DNA of 64,000 bases from Capitulum mitella (taxonomy: Eukaryota; Arthropoda; Thecostraca; Pollicipedomorpha; Pollicipedidae), in NCBI GenBank assembly GCA_030062745.1, contig CP099844.1, positions 26,350,596-26,414,595 of the forward strand, in the 5' to 3' direction. Within the stretch, counting starts at the first letter, position 1; each line of letters starts with the position of its first letter. This document shows, piece after piece, positions 32,075 through 44,700 of this stretch. The notes beneath the pieces were generated by a model that saw only the letters and a list, made by a program, of their open reading frames with translations, made no database searches and had not been told where the DNA came from. The position numbers and the translations under genes were made by a program.

Positions 32075-33858
32075 CTACGGCATTTTGGCAATCACGGACT
32101 CGCATTCCAGGTTCTTCATCAGCTTGTAATAGAACCGGATGCAGTTGTGGTAGTTCTCCACAGAGATCCTCTCGTTGTCGCCGTGGTACATGCTCAGCAT
32201 ATCCGGCTTCATCAGGATCGGGTCGAAGCGGAAGACGTGATCGGTGAGGTCCAGATACGAGCGGCAGTCGGTGTTGGCCACCAGCGCCCCTGGAGCCGAC
32301 ATTACACTCTCTCCGTACAGCTGTTGAACTGTCCCAGCCAGCAGGTTAAAAGGGGCGTCTTGCTCACCACACGGCGCAATCGGAGACGGTTTGTCGTAAC
32401 GGAGAACTTTGAGCTCTATGTTTGGATCAGAGATGGCGCGGCGGTCGCATGCGATCACTTTCTCGCTATCTTCCAGCGGTGAAATACGATGGTTTATGAC
32501 GGCAGTGACTTGTGACGGCACCACGTTCTCCTTGTAGCCTCCGTTAATGATAGTGACGGCTGTAGACGTTTGCACGGCTGCCCAAAGAGTCCGACTCTTC
32601 TTAAAGGCCCGCTTTATGAGTGCTCCGAAAAGCCAGATGTTGGTGTATATCAGGCGGAACAGCGGTGTAGCCACGGGACCGATCACTCGCAGCAGCTCCA
32701 TCTCTGGCCCGAGGCCAAACAACGGCCGCTGCGGGTTCGGGTGCAGCCGGCTGACGGCGCGGGCCAGGCGGCCGACGGCCGTGTCGGCCGGCGGTATGCT
32801 CGAGTGACCTCCCTGGCCGCGGGCCGTCATCTCCAGCGCCAGGTAGCCCTTCTCGCACACGCCGACCAGTGCCACCGGCTGGCGCACGCCCGGGAAGAAG
32901 CCGTCCATCAGGGCCAGACCCTCGTCCACGATGAACAGAGGCCGCACGCCACGCTGCCGCAGCAGGTCGGCGATCTTTGCAGCCCCGTTTCTGCCGCTGA
33001 TCTCCTCGTCGTGACCCAGAGCCACGTAGAGCGGGCGGCGCGGCGCGTCGCCGGACAGCAGCCGTCGCTCCAGGCACTCCAGGATGGCGTGCGTCGTCTG
33101 CTTGACGTCGATGGCGCCGCGGCCGATGATGTAGCCGTCTTCGATGATGCCGGCGAACGGCGGCCAGCGCCAGCGCTCCTCGACGACGGGCACCACGTCC
33201 ATGTGTGACAGCAGCAGGTAGGGCGTCAGCTCCGGCTTTGTGCCGGCCACCGTCAGCAGCAGGCTCAGCTCGTTCACCGTCTCTACCGCCACTGATTCAT
33301 TGCCGAACACCGTCGGGAAGCCTGACAAAACACGAGTTCATTGACTTTCGCGCCGAGTTTGCAGACAGAACTACCCCAAAACAAAACACAGTGGTGAAAA
33401 GTGTCAAACGTAAAATTTGTACAAATGACGTTTCAAGAACTTTGAAAAGATGTGAAAATTACGATACATGTTGCTAAAGAAAATGTCGATTACCTTCATA
33501 TTCCAATGCACTGAACAGAAGTGAGCGCGTGGACAGGCATATGGCCTACTCACTTGATCAGAATTATGCCCCATTGAGGGAACGACCACTCACTTTTTCT
33601 CAGATGCTGATGGTACTTGAGCAGCTCGTCTCTGGGTGGGGGGTCTTCACGTGATATGGAGACGGTCGGGATGGCCAGACCATTGGCCAACCGGCGCTCA
33701 CTGCCCTTCAGCGTGGCCGGCTCCAGGTCGTCGCCGCTGAGGTCGGCCGGAGTGAACATGTACCGGCGGCGGCGACAGGTCAGCGCCCTGCCCAGCACCA
33801 GCGAGACCAGCCCGACCACGGCCGTGAGCACGGCCGTCCCCACCGACACCTGCCACAT
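32075..33858 (-). CDS. PM20D1-like M20 peptidase, copy B
   Basis: Exon 1 at 33594-33858 and exon 2 at 32075-33321, joined through a phase-1 GT-AG intron of 272 bp into 503 residues. The start ATG, hydrophobic N-terminal segment, RRRR stretch and all metal-site motifs of copy A are present (SHMDVVP, GRGAIDVK, GHDEE, IVDEG, MYHGDNE). Compared with C and D it has Ala in SVAVE, Lys in AGTKPEL, Gln in VRQPVAL and Asp in PPADTAV. Its exon 1 keeps the A-type Thr-Leu-Lys (EPATLKGSE), whereas C and D have Ala-Leu-Arg, a trace of gene conversion. Nothing in the coding sequence suggests loss of activity. Substrates are inferred from the family only. Confidence 0.92.
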
Positions 33859-34200
33859 GGCCGCCAGCCGAGGCAGCTGCAGAACGTGCCGCAAACGGTG
33901 CCGCACCTACGGCCACAGTCGCCGACCGTCAGCGAGCTCCACCGGACAGGTTCGTCCCCGCCGCGGCCGCGACTGGCTTCGGAGTCCACAGCTGCACAGA
34001 CGCTGCCTTGCCATCCGCAGTCGTCAACACGGCACAAAACCCACCAATCAGGGCCCTGTTCCGCTGGCGGCCGCCACTGGCTTCAGATACCACAGTTGCA
34101 CGGACGCTGCCCCACCTACTGCAATCAAACACGCAACTGACCAATCAGCGGAGAACTGGTTGCCGCTCCCGCTCCCGTCGGCAGAGGCGCAGCCGGGAGC
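33859..34200 (-). promoter_or_regulatory. Promoter of PM20D1-B with two CCAAT modules
   Basis: Two tandem modules of about 104 bp each begin with (g/c)actggcttc at 33971 and 34075 and end with an inverted CCAAT box (34044-34048 and 34141-34145, in accaatcag). Both boxes are intact here and in D. The GC-rich context and position just upstream of exon 1 fit a promoter, but the start site is not seen. Confidence 0.5.
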
Positions 34201-36858
34201 AGTGTGCCCGGGCCCTCCCTTGGACTCGCATATTTTTTTGTGAAGACCATTGCTCATCGTCTTCCCGACAGGCGGTTTTCGCACGATTTCAGTGGACACT
34301 GAGTTCCGGGCCCCGCTCAAGAAAATCCTGACTACGCCCCTCCCAGTTAGTGCTGGCTGAGGCCCGGTGCGATGTGGATGCGGCCAAAGTTCGGTGCATG
34401 CATGCGCGATCGACCGGCCTATGTGCTGCCATTTCCCTCATCCTGTGAGCGATTTGGCTATCACAGGCGCCAAGCCGTCACCCTCACTAGAATGCCAGTC
34501 ACCAGAAAGTCAGCACAGATAAACACAGAGCTGACGGACTGATACGTGTGCAGGACGAAACCGTCGTTTGACCCGGGACTGCTGCATAGTCTGCATTACA
34601 TTAGCATAACTCCCCTATTAACTCCCCCACAAGCTAGCAGGGGCTGCAAAACACTCATTCAGACCACAGGCTTCTCTTCATAGCACAGGAAGCCTTCTTG
34701 TATATTCTATTACGTTTTCCTTAGGTTCGCAAGCCTTTTTTAAGGCTTAAAATATTCTTATTTTGCTTTAATTATCTGTTTCGAACAGTGTAACACGCCC
34801 CGCGGACGCCTCACGCGATCCAAAGAAATGGGGACCGCTCGGCCGTCAGCGGGCCCCGCTTGACGTCCAAGGGGGACCATGGCCCCTTTGCTCATGTTAT
34901 GCATTATGCTTTTGCATAATGTATAACATTAATCCCACACAAAAGATTCGCAGTACTTGTTTGTCTTTAATCATGGGCATCGCGTGGTATCCTCCATTGC
35001 GAACAGGACACAGCGGCACGTCTGTGGTAGAGCTGCCACATCAGTCTGCATCTCAATGAGTCCCCAAGCTTTTAGAGACTCTAAAGCTGGCTTCCGGAGT
35101 TTCCAACGACGCGGCTAATCGGTAAAAATGCCGTTTTTTCTTTCGACCATGAATGGATCTGGCAAAAACTAAAAAAAACCTTTCCAGTTTCTAGTTTGCA
35201 TCTTACAGAAACTCTGGTGATTATGCCTGTCATGAAAAACAAAATCAATGTTTTCCTTCCTCAGCACGGCAATTATTTTCCACTTGCTCTTCGTGCATGA
35301 GTTGTCTCCCACCATAAACCTGCCGTCAACAAAGTGGTATTTAGTTGCTTGTGCCCTCAACACGTGCCCACTGTATTGCAAACTACGGTGAAACTGCAGC
35401 TCTGATTGTCGAGACAGACCTTGAAGGTCATGGACAAAGGTACATTAACTCGTATCTAAAAGTGCTATTCAGCTCTGGAGATCGCGACTGAATGCCAAAG
35501 TTCATGGCCTAAAACGTTCGGTGGTTTACTAAAGGTGTCGAGAACAGAACGGTAGGACATCGTAATATGTCTCGCATGCATGCAACTGCAGGTTTGCGCA
35601 GTTGATTGACTCTGTGCAGCATTTGAATTGTAGATCTGCCGCCACTGCTGCACCACGCAAAACCAAGGCGACCAAGACATTCCTTGAGCAAACACTATGC
35701 AAAGAAAGAAGCCTTCTGCTTCGCACGGTGACTACGACAGTATCTCGCTATTCTTTGTAAGGGTGGAAAATAGCGTTCTTTAACGTGGAATGCACAAAAG
35801 GCCAGGCTTGTGTCCGATTCACCTGAAGTGATCGATTCACTGCCAAATTCCCGGAGTAGGGAATTGATCCCAATTTAGATTCAGTGCGGTTTTAAGTGAA
35901 TCAACTCAACTCGGGTCCAGAGTCATATGTGAATCGATGTAGTTTTGATTCAGTTCAGAACCAAATGGACGCCATACATGGATATCGAAACTTTTAAGAA
36001 GTTTTTAGTGGTGGAAGATAGCGCTCTGATTTTTTCCCGTAGCTGAGAACATTTGTACACCTTGAGTAAAGGCTTCAGAATTTATCGTTCAATATGCCGT
36101 GGCCTGCGACATTTTTGTCAAGGCCATGCCAATCGTGTTTTTAACCACACAACACGAACGAATAATGCATCTGATTTGTGGGAAATTGGATACTGCACTG
36201 CTGTGTTAAACGTTTCTTTTATAAAAGTTGGTGTCAATGGCTTCATTTTAGTGTATGGGAAGAATAAAGTAATCATAAGTCAAGCTAGGTCAAAGGTTGT
36301 CAAAAGGTTGTCAAAGCATATCAAACATTGGTGTCAGACGCCTTTGTAATTTTGTATACGGGATAAATGATATCTACAGTTGCTAGAATGCTTTATTACG
36401 ACCCACCACGCCAACATTATTTTGACGAACATCGTTTGGCGTAATTTAAAGCCAATTTATAGATCAAAGGCGCGCTGGGCCTGAGAAATTCGAAAACTCG
36501 AAGATACGAAATTCGATTGCGGCCCTAGCGGTGAACTTCAGAGGTTATCGCGGCCATTACAATAAAATGCCAGGATAGGCCATGTGCTCACCTACCTGCG
36601 CACGAAATTTGGTGGCTCTAGTTCGAGTGGCTTTCAACGAGGAGCGATTTTCGTAAACCGATATGAGCGTCCCTGGCCGGCGTTGACATTGGGAACTAAG
36701 GTGGTCGCCACCCCAAATAGACGACCCACTCCCAGCCCGAGGAGAACCGGTGTAACAAGTATGGACGCGTATTGTCGCTCGTTTGACCTGAGACTCGACG
36801 AAAGTGTAATCGGACTATGATGCCTCCCATTACAAATTCCAGCTATGTTGACATTTTC

Positions 36859-37045
36859 GTGACCTGGGAGGTCACCCATCAACCTAGATCCAAAAACCCA
36901 TACCTTTTGCGATAGGTAAGCCAACGGGCAACATGCTGGAGCTTAGAGAACCGATTTAATGCTATTTTTTTCATTTGAAAACTTTATTGCTAAGAAAGCT
37001 TTGATATGTTTTAGCATGGGCGCTTTCAGGTCATTACCGTGACCT
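36859..37045. promoter_or_regulatory. AGGTCA-type palindromes upstream of PM20D1-B
   Basis: GTGACCT-ggg-AGGTCAC at 36859-36875 is an everted repeat of the nuclear-receptor half-site AGGTCA with 3-bp spacing. AGGTCA-ttaccg-TGACCT at 37028-37045 is an inverted repeat with 6-bp spacing. Both recur in unit D and the second in C. They lie about 3 kb upstream of exon 1, so a regulatory role is speculative. Confidence 0.3.
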
Positions 37046-37429
37046 GTAAGATCACGTTTTGACCTGAAACCAAAAAAATCTGATATCGTTGAGTTTCGTA
37101 CGTGACGAGCAACACACTGGTTTTTTGCCGCGTTGCTCTGTCTCTCTTAGTTCAGAAGTCAGCAGGAGGTGTTGTAGGACCACCTCCGGGCGAGGGTGTA
37201 AAAATGGCCCTGCCGGGCGAGGGTCATGTCGTATTGAATACCGGGGCATATCGACATTCCATTTTTTTTTCTTTGTCGGTTGTTCAATGATCCGCATAAA
37301 CGTTTTTGTAACATCGGCAATCTGTAAATTACACTATCAAAATTCAAGTCATAGTTAATCTGCATCTGACTGACGTTTCAGTGACATTTGTATATTCACC
37401 ATCCTCAGAGTTAAGCTAGGTGATTTCTA

Positions 37430-38440
37430 AAATGGAACATTTGACTTTTTGTGGGATGCGAACTCGAGAGACAAAGTAAATGGCGCTTGGATATAATCTG
37501 TCTGCAACGAAAAGTGGTATGAGACGGATGCATTTACGCAATACAATAAAAAAAGGTGTGTACTCACAAAGTGAAGAATGCATAGAAATTAAACATGTGG
37601 AATATAAGTGAAATTACGCTTCACTTATTATGTAGATGTAAGGTCGAACAACTGCAAGATTATGCGTGAGTTGAGTTACCGGTTTAGTTTCGTTTTATCA
37701 CGTTGAATGAGGAGGACTTCGTATATCGACGACCTGTACATGATTTTATGATGACAATATTCGCGATGAGATCGTATCTGGTTGTGTGTTGCCTATGCTT
37801 CTGGAGCATGTGTTGTGGATCTACGTCTCGCTGATGCACAGTCATGCGTCGCGAGAGGGTGGTAGTGACAGCAATGTAGTGTCTAGGATGAAGCGAGTAG
37901 TCTTCATGTGGTGAGACAAGGGTACACACTATATGGTTCGTCTGAGCTGGGTGGTGTCGTTTACTTGTTGTTTTTCATGACAAGGTTATTTGTTTTTGAC
38001 TATGCATCTCCGAGACGTAGTTTCACAACAACGCATGCTCCAGGAGCATAGGCATGACATTACCAGAAACGACTTCACCTATTATCATAAAATCATGTTC
38101 AGGTCGTCGAAGGCTCATGGTACACAAAGCTCTCTTCATCCCACATGACAAACCGAAACTAAACCGCCAGCTCAGCTGATGCTGAGCTGGCGGTTTAGTT
38201 AGAGCTGTTTGGCTATACATCTACATTATAAGTGGCGCATGCCGTATATTCAGCATGTTGTACTTTCATGCATTCTTGATTTCTATGCGCACACACTGTT
38301 GTAACTGCATTATGTATCTACATCCGTCTCATCTCGCTTTTTCGCTGAAGTCGGATTATATCGAAGTGCCATTGACTTTATCGCTCGACCTCGTACCCCA
38401 TAAAAAGTCAAATGTTCCATTTAAGCAAGCACTGTGCTTA
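37430..38440. repeat. Long inverted repeat at the end of unit B
   Basis: Left arm at about 37430-37850 and right arm at about 38005-38440 align as reverse complements at roughly three-quarters identity by eye. Examples are tggaacatttgactttttgtggg against cccataaaaagtcaaatgttcca, and cgacgacctgtacatgattttatgatgac against tcataaaatcatgttcaggtcgtcg. The spacer is about 150 bp. Unit D carries the same structure; unit C keeps only the inner part and lacks the outer right arm. Confidence 0.7.
38157..38200. repeat. Perfect 20-bp stem hairpin
   Basis: Arms 38157-38176 and 38181-38200 are exact reverse complements around the loop TGAT. It is repeated at 56178-56221 and absent from the C-D junction. 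It lies inside the right arm of the long inverted repeat. Confidence 0.95.
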
Positions 38441-38940
38441 ACCATTAGGACGACGAATGCACACATGTCGCAGAGACGTCAGCCAAATACAGATTAACCA
38501 TGACAGGAATTTTGACAATTTAATTTGCAAACTGCCGATAAATGCGAACATTTGAACAGGAAATATCGAACAAACTATAGAAGACCATGAAATGCTGATT
38601 TGCCTTGGCATTCAATAAAACATGTATAACTGAAAATGTCCTGCCTAAGTACACAAATATATGTCGTCGCAGTACATCGCGTCGCATAGTTGTCTCAGAG
38701 ATCATCAAACCAACAGTGTTGAGGAACTAAATTTGCTATGCGCCGTGATCAATACCATGGCAATCAGTTGCTTCTGTACCTTCTCTTCTGGGGTTCACGT
38801 CACGACTGGCAGTATTGCACTGTTGTTCCCACGTCTGAACTCAGCCGGATGTCCTGACGGCAGACGGCGGGGCACCGCCGCCGACAGGCGCCTAGACCTC
38901 CACAGCCGACCTCCAGAACCACGCCGTGGATATGTAAAGC

Positions 38941-38946
38941 TTTATT
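38941..38946 (-). terminator. Poly(A) signal AATAAA, likely for PM20D1-C
   Basis: Same kazrin-derived 3' segment as in unit B, about 650 nt downstream of the PM20D1-C stop codon. Confidence 0.55.
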
Positions 38947-39199
38947 CAGCCACCGACGCAGCGCCGTCTGCGCAATAGAAAGAGTGCGGCGCCGACGTCC
39001 CGGCCGGCCAGCCGCCCGCCGGCCGACCGGTGAGCGGGGCGCGGCCCGAGCGGGCGCCGTCCGCCGGCCGGCGGGGCACGCCGTTTGTACAGACGGCGAG
39101 GAGCGCCGCGGCGCCGCGACCGACGACATCCGGCCGCTCTGCAGGCGGCGCGTCGGCTCGCCGACCACGCCAGCGGCATGACTAGAGCATTTGTAGAGT

Positions 39200-39258
39200 A
39201 TAAACTGGGTGTACTTTTGCGCATTTAGATACTGAGCGCAAAAGTACACCCAATTTAT
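39200..39258. repeat. 23-bp stem hairpin in PM20D1-C 3' region
   Basis: Identical in structure and position to the hairpin at 31682-31740. Confidence 0.93.
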
Positions 39259-39592
39259 GATAGTATTTATAGTCAACATTTACCGAACAATGATCGTTCA
39301 GTTATTGCCTTTTAAACAGAGAAATAGGAAACCCTATTCTGAAAATGTAAAAGCGCCGCGAATATCTCATTGTGTAATAAATGCGCCACCCTGGTGCAAA
39401 TACTCTTACAGCCTTACAGTCACCTGGTCAGTAATCCTGGTTTTACAGTCACCAATTGCCGTGGGCTGAATGCCTGACATTGCAAATAACACGTCACAAA
39501 CCTAACAGAAAGTCCGCAACTCGGGACGTGTTGGTGGTGCTGTGGGCAGCTCGCAGGCCCTGTAGAAGCCTCGCACTCTGAGTAGCACAGGT

Positions 39593-41374
39593 CTACGGCA
39601 TTTTGGCAATCACGGACTCGCACTCCAGGTTCTTCATCAACTTGTAATAGAACCGGATGCAGTTGTGGTAGTTCTCCACAGAGATCCTCTCGTTGTCGCC
39701 GTGGTACATGCTCAGCATATCCGGCTTCATCAGGATCGGGTCGAAGCGGAAGACGTGATCGGTGAGGTCCAGATACGAGCGGCAGTCGGTGTTGGCCACC
39801 AGCGCCCCTGGAGCCGACATTACACTCTCTCCGTACAGCTGTTGAACTGTCCCAGCCAGCAGGTTAAAAGGGGCGTCTTGCTCACCACACGGCGCAATCG
39901 GAGACGGTTTGTCGTAACGGAGAACTTTGAGCTCTATGTTTGGATCAGAGATGGCGCGGCGGTCGCATGCGATCACTTTCTCGCTATCTTCCAGCGGTGA
40001 AATACGATGGTTTATGACGGCAGTGACTTGTGACGGCACCACGTTCTCCTTGTAGCCTCCGTTAATGATAGTGACGGCTGTAGACGTTTGCACGGCTGCC
40101 CAAAGAGTCCGACTCTTCTTAAAGGCCCGCTTTATGAGTGCTCCGAAAAGCCAGATGTTGGTGTATATCAGGCGGAACAGCGGTGTAGCCACGGGACCGA
40201 TCACTCGCAGCAGCTCCATCTCTGGCCCGAGGCCAAACAACGGCCGCTGCGGTTTCGGGTGCAGCCGGCTGACGGCGCGGGCCAGGCGGCCGACGGCCGT
40301 CTCGGCCGGCGGTATGCTCGAGTGACCTCCCTGGCCGCGGGCCGTCATCTCCAGCGCCAGGTAGCCCTTCTCGCACACGCCGACCAGTGCCACCGGGTGG
40401 CGCACGCCCGGGAAGAAGCCGTCCATCAGGGCCAGACCCTCGTCCACGATGAACAGAGGCCGCACGCCACGCTGCCGCAGCAGGTCGGCGATCTTTGCAG
40501 CCCCATTTCTGCCGCCGATCTCCTCGTCGTGACCCAGAGCCACGTAGAGCGGACGGCGCAGCGCGTCGCCGGACAGCAGCCGTCGCTCCAGGCATTCCAG
40601 GATGGCGTGCGTCGTCTGCTTGACGTCGATGGCGCCGCGGCCGATGATGTAGCCGTCTTCGATGATGCCGGCGAACGGCGGCCAGCGCCAGCGCTCCTCG
40701 ACGACGGGCACCACGTCCATGTGTGACAGCAGCAGGTAGGGCGTCAGCTCCGGCTCTGTGCCGGCCACCGTCAGCAGCAGGCTCAGCTCGTTCACCGTCT
40801 CTACCGTCACTGATTCATTGCCGAACACCGTCGGGAAGCCTGACAAAAGACGGGTTCATTGACTTTCGCGCCGAGTTTACAAACAGAACTACCCCAAAAC
40901 AAAACACTGGTGAAAAGTGTGAAACGTAAAATTTGTACAAATGACGTTTCAAGAACTTTGAAAAGATGTGAAAATTACGATACATGTTGCTAAAGAAAAT
41001 GTCGATTACCTTCATATTCCAATGCACTGAACAGAAGTGAGCGCGTGGACAGGCATATGGCCTACTCACTTGATCAGAATTATGCCCCATTGAGGGAACG
41101 ACCACTCACTTTTTCTCAGATGCTGATGGTACTTGAGCAGCTCGTCTCTGGGTGGGGGGTCTTCACGTGATATGGAGACGGTCGGGATGGCCAGACCATT
41201 GGCCAACCGGCGCTCACTGCCCCTCAGCGCGGCCGGCTCCAGGTCGTCGCCGCTGAGGTCGGCCGGAGTGAACATGTACCGGCGGCGGCGACAGGTTAGC
41301 GCCCTGCCCAGCACCAGCGAGACCAGCCCGACCACGGCCGTGAGCACGGCCGTCCCCACCGACACCTGCCACAT
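39593..41374 (-). CDS. PM20D1-like M20 peptidase, copy C
   Basis: Exon 1 at 41110-41374 and exon 2 at 39593-40839, joined across a 270-bp GT-AG intron into 503 residues. All metal-site motifs are intact (SHMDVVP, GRGAIDVK, GHDEE, IVDEG, MYHGDNE). Copy-specific changes include Leu for Pro in GDALRRPL, Gly in EEIGGRNG and Lys in HPKPQRPL, none at a recognised catalytic position. Exon 1 has the Ala-Leu-Arg variant (EPAALRGSE) shared with D. It is the only copy with a 3.3-kb transposon in its upstream flank (about 3.8 kb from exon 1), which could affect its expression. Confidence 0.92.
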
Positions 41375-41720
41375 GGCCGCCAGCCGAGGCAGCTGCAGAA
41401 CGTGCCGCAAACGGTGTCGCACCTACGGCCGCAGTCGCCGACCGTCAGCGAGCTCCACCGGACAGGTTCGTCCCCGCCGCGGCCGCGACTGGCTTCAGAG
41501 TCCACAGCTGCACAGACGCTGCCTTGCCATCCGCAGTCGTCAACACGGCACAAAGCTCACCACTCAGGGCCCTGTTCCGCTGGCGGCCGCCACTGGCTTC
41601 AGATACCACAGTTGCACGGACGCTGCCCCACCTACTGCAATCAAACACGCAACTGACCAATCAGCGGAGAACTGGTTGCCTCTCCCGCTCCCGTCGGCAG
41701 AGGCGCAGCCGGGAGCAGTG
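41375..41720 (-). promoter_or_regulatory. Promoter of PM20D1-C with one CCAAT box lost
   Basis: Same two-module layout as B, but the exon-proximal box reads CCACT (about 41560) instead of CCAAT. The distal one, about 41657, is intact. Confidence 0.48.
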
Positions 41721-44700
41721 TGCCCGGGCCCTCCCTTGGACTCGCATATTTTTTTGTGAAGACCATTGCTCATCGTCTTCCCGACAGGCGGTTTTCGCAC
41801 GATTTCAGTGGACACTGAGTTCCGGGCCCCGCTCAAGAAAATCCTGACTACGCCCCTCCCAGTTAGTGCTGGCTGAGGCCCGGTGCGATGTGGATGCGGC
41901 CAAAGTTCGGTGCATGCATGCGCGATCGACCGGCCTATGTGCTGCCATTTCCCTCATCCTGTGAGCGATTTGGCTATCACAGGCGCCAAGCCGTCACCCT
42001 CACTAGAATGCCAGTCACCAGAAAGTCAGCACAGATAAACACAGAGCTGACGGACCGACTCGTGTGCAGGACGAAACCGTCGTTTGACCCGGGACTGCTG
42101 CATAGTCTGCATTACATTAGCATAACTCCCCTATTAACTCCCCCACAAGCTAGCAGGGGCTGCAAAACACTCATTCAGACCACAGGCTTCTCTTCATAGC
42201 ACAGGAAGCCTTCTTGTATATTCTAATGCGTTTTCCTTAGGTTCGCAAGCCTTTTTTTAATGCTTAAAATATTCTTATTTTGGTTTAATTATCTGTTTCG
42301 AACAGTGTAACACGCCCCGCGGACGCCTCACGCGATCCAAAGAAATGGGGACCGCTCGGCCGTCAGCGGGCCCCGCTTGACGTCCAAGGGGGGCCATGGC
42401 CCCTTTGCTCATGTTATGCATTATGCTTATGCATAATGTATAACATTAATCCCACACAAAAGATTCGTAGTACTTGTTTTTTTTTAATCATGGGCATCGC
42501 GTGGCTCGTGGCGCGTGGCTCCATTGCTAACAGGACATAGCGGCTCGTCTGTGGTAGAGCTGCCACATCAGTCTGCATCTCAATGAGTCCCCAAGCTTTT
42601 AGAGACTCTAAAGCTAGCTTCCGGAGTTTCCAACGACGCGGCTAATCGGTAAAAATGCCCTTTTTTTCTTCCGACCATGAATGGATCTGGCAAAAACTAA
42701 AAAAACCTTTCCAGTTTCTAGTTTGCATCTTACAGAAACTCTGGTGATTATGCCTGTCATGAAAAACAAAATCAATGTTTTCCTTCCTCAGTATGGCAAT
42801 TATTTTCCACTTGCTCTTCGTGCATGAGTTGTCTCCCACCATAAACCTGCCGTCAACAAAGTGGTATTTAGTTGCTTGTGCCCTCAACACGTGCCCACTG
42901 TATTGCAAACTACGGTGAAACTGCAGCTCTGATTGTCGAGACAGACCTTGAAGGTCATGGACAAAGGTACATTAACTCGTATCTAAAAGTGCTATTCAGC
43001 TCTGGAGATCGCGACTGAATGCCAAAGTTCATGGCCTAAAACGTTCGGTGGTTTACTAAAGGTGTCGAGAACAGAACGGTAGGACATCGTAATATGTCTC
43101 GCATGCATGCAACTGCAGGTTTGCGCAGTTGATTGACTCTGTGCAGCATTTGAATTGTAGATCTGCCGCCACTGCTGCACCACGCAAAACCAAGGCGACC
43201 AAGACATTCCTTGAGCAAACACTATGCAAAGAAAGAAGCCTTCTGCTTCGCACGGTGACTACGACAGTATCTCGCTATTGTTTGTAAGGGTGGAAAATAG
43301 CGTTCTTTAACCTGGAATGCACAAAAGGCCAGGCTTTTGTCTGATTCACCTGAAGTGAATCGATTCACTGCCGAATTCCCGGAGTAGGGAATTGATCCCA
43401 ATTTAGATTCAGTGCGGTTTTCAGTGAATCAACTCAACTCGGGTCCAGAGTCATATGTGAAGCGATGTAGTTTTGATTCAGTTCAGAACCAAATGGACGC
43501 CATACATGGATATCGAAACTTTTAAGAAGTTTTTAGTGGTGGAAGATAGCGCTCTGATTTTTTCCCGTAGCTGAGAACATTTGTACACCTTGAATAAAGG
43601 CTTCAGAATTTATCGTTCAATATGCCGTGGCCTGCGACTTTTTTGTCAAGGCCATGCCAGTCGTGTTTTTAACCACACAACACGAACGAATAATGCATTT
43701 GATTTGTGGGAAATTGGATACTGCACTGCTGTGTTAAACGTTTCTTTTATAAAAGTTGGTGTCAATGGCTTCATTTTAGTGTATGGGAAGAATAAAGTAA
43801 TCATAAGTCAAGCTAGGTCAAAGGTTGTCAAAAGGTTGTCAAAGCATATCAAACATTGGTGTCAGACGCCTTTGTAATTTTGTATACGGGATAAATGATA
43901 TCTACAGCTGCTAGAATGCTTTATTACGACCCACCACGCCAACATTTTTTTGACGAACATCGTTTGGCGTAATTTAAAGCCAATTTAGAGATCAAAGGCG
44001 CGCTGGGCCTGAGAAATTCGAAAACTCGAAGGTACGAAATTCGATTGCGGCCCTAGCGGTGAACTTCAGAGGTTATTGCGGCCATTACAATAAAATGTCA
44101 GGATAGGTCATGTGCTCACCTACCTGCGCACGAAATTTGGTGGCTCTAGTTCGAGTGGCTTTCAACGAGGAGCGATTTTCGTAAACCGATATCAGCGTCC
44201 CTGGCTGGCGTTGACATTGGGAACTAAGGTGGTCGCCACCCCAAATAGACGACCCCCTCCCAGCCCGAGGAGAACCGGTGTAACAAGTATGGACGCGTAT
44301 CGTCACTCGTTTGACCTGAGACTCGACGAAAGTGTAATCGGACTATGATGCCTCCCATTACAAATTCCAGCTATGTTGACATTTTCGTCACCTGGGAGGT
44401 CACCCATTAACCTAGACCCAAAAGCTCATACTTTTTACGATAGGTAAGCCAACGGACAACATGCTGGTGCTTACAGAATCGATTTATTATTATTTTTTTC
44501 ATTTGGAAACTTTATTGCTAGGAAAACTTTGCTATGTTTTAGCATGGGCGCTTTCAGGTCATTACCGTGACCTGTAAGATCACCTTTTGGTCTGAAAGCA
44601 AAAAAATCTGATATCGTTGAGTTGCGTACGTGACGAGCAACACACTGGTTTTTGCCGCGTTGCTCTGTCTCTCATAGTTCAAAAGTTAGCAGGGGGTGTT

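Larger units (their letters stand above)
30940..38490. repeat. PM20D1 tandem unit B (about 7.55 kb)
   Basis: Homologous along its length to units C (38491-48985) and D (48986-56515). It contains, in order, a copy of the kazrin 3'UTR/poly(A) region, a 23-bp-stem hairpin, PM20D1-B, its CCAAT promoter, roughly 3 kb of upstream DNA and a long inverted repeat. Unit D is the closest match over most of the length. The left edge is placed where similarity to 38490 and 56500 begins and is accurate to about 50 bp. Confidence 0.85.

Noticed and set aside
34310-34345. gggccccgctcaagaaaatcctgactacgcccctcccag type ends near 23545, 34330, 41850 and 52350 as transposon termini
   Set aside because: They resemble hAT-type MITE ends, but I could not find a partner end or target duplication, so no element is called.
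36053-36349. 98-codon plus-strand frame repeated in units B, C and D
   Set aside because: No recognisable family, and the copies are too recent for conservation to be informative. No splice or promoter support.
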